Shown here one piece after another: positions 5,090 to 6,348 of a stretch of DNA of 6,348 nt. This DNA is from Nitrospirota bacterium (GTDB taxonomy: Bacteria; Nitrospirota; Nitrospiria; SBBL01; Manganitrophaceae), in the NCBI GenBank assembly GCA_023248505.1, contig JAHFEM010000018.1, positions 1-6,348 on the forward strand, read 5' to 3'. Numbering within the stretch: the first letter of the stretch is position 1; each line of letters opens with the position of its first letter. Position numbers and translations under genes: made by a program. The notes under the pieces are model-generated. The model ran no database searches and was not told where the DNA came from. It saw nothing but the letters and a program-made list of their open reading frames with translations.

Positions 5090-5986
5090 ATGCGACAGGA
5101 AATCAGACCCGTTATGAATGAGCTCTCAGAAATTTTCCATGCGCCGCTCTTCCACATTCAAAAGACCCCCGTCACGCTGATCTCTTTTTTCGGGGCGGTC
5201 CTCTTCATTCTGGCGGCGTACCTCCTCTCCAAAACGCTGCAGCGGACCCTCCACCGGAAGATTTTCCCCCGCTTCAAGCTGGCGGAAGGGCTCCAATATA
5301 CCTTCCTCCGCTTGGCCCATTATTTCTTCATGCTCGTCGGCCTGGTGCTCGGACTTCAGTTCATCGGCCTCGACCTCTCCAGCCTCGCCGTCATCGCGGG
5401 ACTCCTCAGCGTCGGGATCGGGTTCGGCCTTCAGAACATCGCCTCCAATTTCATCGCCGGGATCATCCTTCTCTTCGAACGCCCGATCAAAATCGGAGAT
5501 CGGATCTCCGTCGGCGAGACCACCGGCGATGTGCAGGAGATCAAGATTCGATCGACGACGGTCATCACCCCCGACAACATCGCCATCATCGTCCCCAACT
5601 CCGATTTCATCAGCGCCCGGGTGATCAACTGGTCGTACGAAGATCCGCGCATCCGGCTTCATCTGCCGGTGGGGGTGGCCTACCGGTCGGATGTCGGCCA
5701 GGTCAAGCAGCTCCTCCTGCAGGCGGCGCGATCCCATCCGCTGGTGCTCCCACATCCGGAACCCGACGTCGGGTTCACCGCCTTCGGCGATTCGTCCCTT
5801 CAATTCGATCTCTTGTTCTGGGTCGAGGAGGCGAAGGGAGGGGTCCGCGTCCTCAGCGACCTGCGCTTTCGAATCCATCATCTCTTCAAAGAGAGCGGGA
5901 TCGAGATGCCCTTCCCGCAGCGGGAGGTCCATCTGAAAACCGCCGCGCTGCCGGCCGACGGCGGCGCCCAGCCGAAAACCGTATGA
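5090..5986 (+). CDS. Small-conductance mechanosensitive channel (MscS family)
   Basis: This is a 298-residue channel, close to the size of E. coli MscS. Membrane helices lie near residues 28-48, 72-93 and 96-130. The last is the pore-lining TM3 with the Gly/Ala-rich AGLLSVGIGFGLQNIASNF (103-121), which leads into LLFERPIKIGDRISVGETTGDV (127-148), the hallmark of the beta domain. RSTTVITPDN (154-163), VPNSDFISARVINWSY (168-183) and the C-terminal alpha/beta domain (about 188-280) complete the fold. Such channels open under membrane tension to release solutes on hypo-osmotic shock. The ATG at 5090 lacks a Shine-Dalgarno motif. The ATG at 5114 has AGGA 13 bases upstream, so either could be used. 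The gene follows the TPR gene by 9 bases, and its stop overlaps the kinase start (ATGA), so all three look like one operon. Confidence 0.95.
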   Translation: MRQEIRPVMNELSEIFHAPLFHIQKTPVTLISFFGAVLFILAAYLLSKTLQRTLHRKIFPRFKLAEGLQYTFLRLAHYFFMLVGLVLGLQFIGLDLSSLAVIAGLLSVGIGFGLQNIASNFIAGIILLFERPIKIGDRISVGETTGDVQEIKIRSTTVITPDNIAIIVPNSDFISARVINWSYEDPRIRLHLPVGVAYRSDVGQVKQLLLQAARSHPLVLPHPEPDVGFTAFGDSSLQFDLLFWVEEAKGGVRVLSDLRFRIHHLFKESGIEMPFPQREVHLKTAALPADGGAQPKTV

Positions 5987-6348
5987 ACGCCTCCCGCCGG
6001 ACGATCGTCGCGCTCGACCAGGGGAGCAGCCGCTCCCGCGCGGTCCTCCTCGATCTTCACGGAAAGCGCCTCGCCCGCGCCGAGGCCCCGCTTCGAACCG
6101 ACTCTCCCAGGCCGGGATGGGTCGAGCATGATCCGGACGAAATGTTGGAAGGGGTCCGGACCGTTCTCCGGAAAGTGCTTCGCGAGGCGCGGCGATGGGG
6201 GAGGGAGCCGATCGCGCTCGGCATCGCGAACCAGCGCTCTACCCTCCTCTGCTGGGATCAAAAGAGCGGAAAAGCGCTCTCCCCGGCGATGAGCTGGCAG
6301 GACCGGCGGACCCACGATCATCTCGCCCGCTGGACCGGCCCCGACTTC
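5983..6348 (+). CDS. FGGY-family carbohydrate kinase (glycerol-kinase-like), N-terminal part
   Basis: The first 122 residues are present; the rest runs off the right edge (full members have roughly 500 residues). ALDQGSSRSRAVLLD (10-24) is the phosphate-binding start of the actin-like ATPase fold. PGWVEHDPDEML (44-55), ALGIANQRSTLLCWD (78-92) and SWQDRRT (103-109) are glycerol-kinase/FGGY landmarks. The family transfers phosphate from ATP to glycerol or a sugar. In E. coli glycerol kinase the corresponding loop reads NQRET, and its Arg-Glu pair contacts glycerol. Here the Glu is Ser, so another polyol or sugar substrate is possible. The ATG overlaps the MscS stop by 4 bp with no strong Shine-Dalgarno motif, so translation is probably coupled. 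The missing two thirds of the gene prevents a firmer substrate call. Confidence 0.9.
   Translation, partial: MNASRRTIVALDQGSSRSRAVLLDLHGKRLARAEAPLRTDSPRPGWVEHDPDEMLEGVRTVLRKVLREARRWGREPIALGIANQRSTLLCWDQKSGKALSPAMSWQDRRTHDHLARWTGPDF

Noticed and set aside
5126..5932. Minus-strand open frame of 268 codons opposite the MscS gene
   Set aside because: The product is an Asp/Glu/Arg-rich low-complexity translation, and the plus strand encodes an unmistakable MscS channel.

Overview
The window looks like chromosomal DNA from a moderately GC-rich Gram-negative-type bacterium. It has dense genes, ATGA stop/start overlaps, good Shine-Dalgarno motifs and two sigma70-like promoters. The lineage cannot be fixed from this sequence. 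A Nitrospirota-like or related deep-branching bacterium is only a guess. No tRNA, rRNA, CRISPR array, insertion sequence, integrase or phage gene was seen.

Layout. Positions 2-559 (+) hold the 3' part of an unrecognised gene that runs off the left edge. A convergent AT-rich spacer (560-666) with an interrupted palindrome follows. Three minus-strand genes come next, transcribed from about 4150 down to 667: a TrkA-N-like/DHH-DHHA1 phosphodiesterase, a DacZ-like diadenylate cyclase overlapping it by 4 bp, and, after an 83 bp gap, an AI-2E/PerM-family membrane protein. The 249 bp region 4127-4375 is a divergent control region. It has one sigma70-like promoter facing each way, plus a tandem 9 bp repeat, an 8 bp palindrome and a 7 bp-stem hairpin between them. 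From 4376 rightward run a membrane-anchored TPR protein, a small MscS-type mechanosensitive channel and the start of an FGGY (glycerol-kinase-like) carbohydrate kinase, which is cut by the right edge.

Working model. The minus-strand pair looks like a complete cyclic-di-AMP module, with synthase and hydrolase translationally coupled. The divergent operon carries an osmotic-stress channel. In well-studied bacteria and archaea, c-di-AMP controls potassium and osmolyte balance, so an osmotic/turgor homeostasis locus is a reasonable inference. Both nucleotide enzymes have substitutions at positions I remember as conserved: RHL instead of RHR and THA instead of TDA in the cyclase, and Gln instead of the first metal-binding His in the DHH domain. 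Whether they make and degrade standard c-di-AMP is therefore open.
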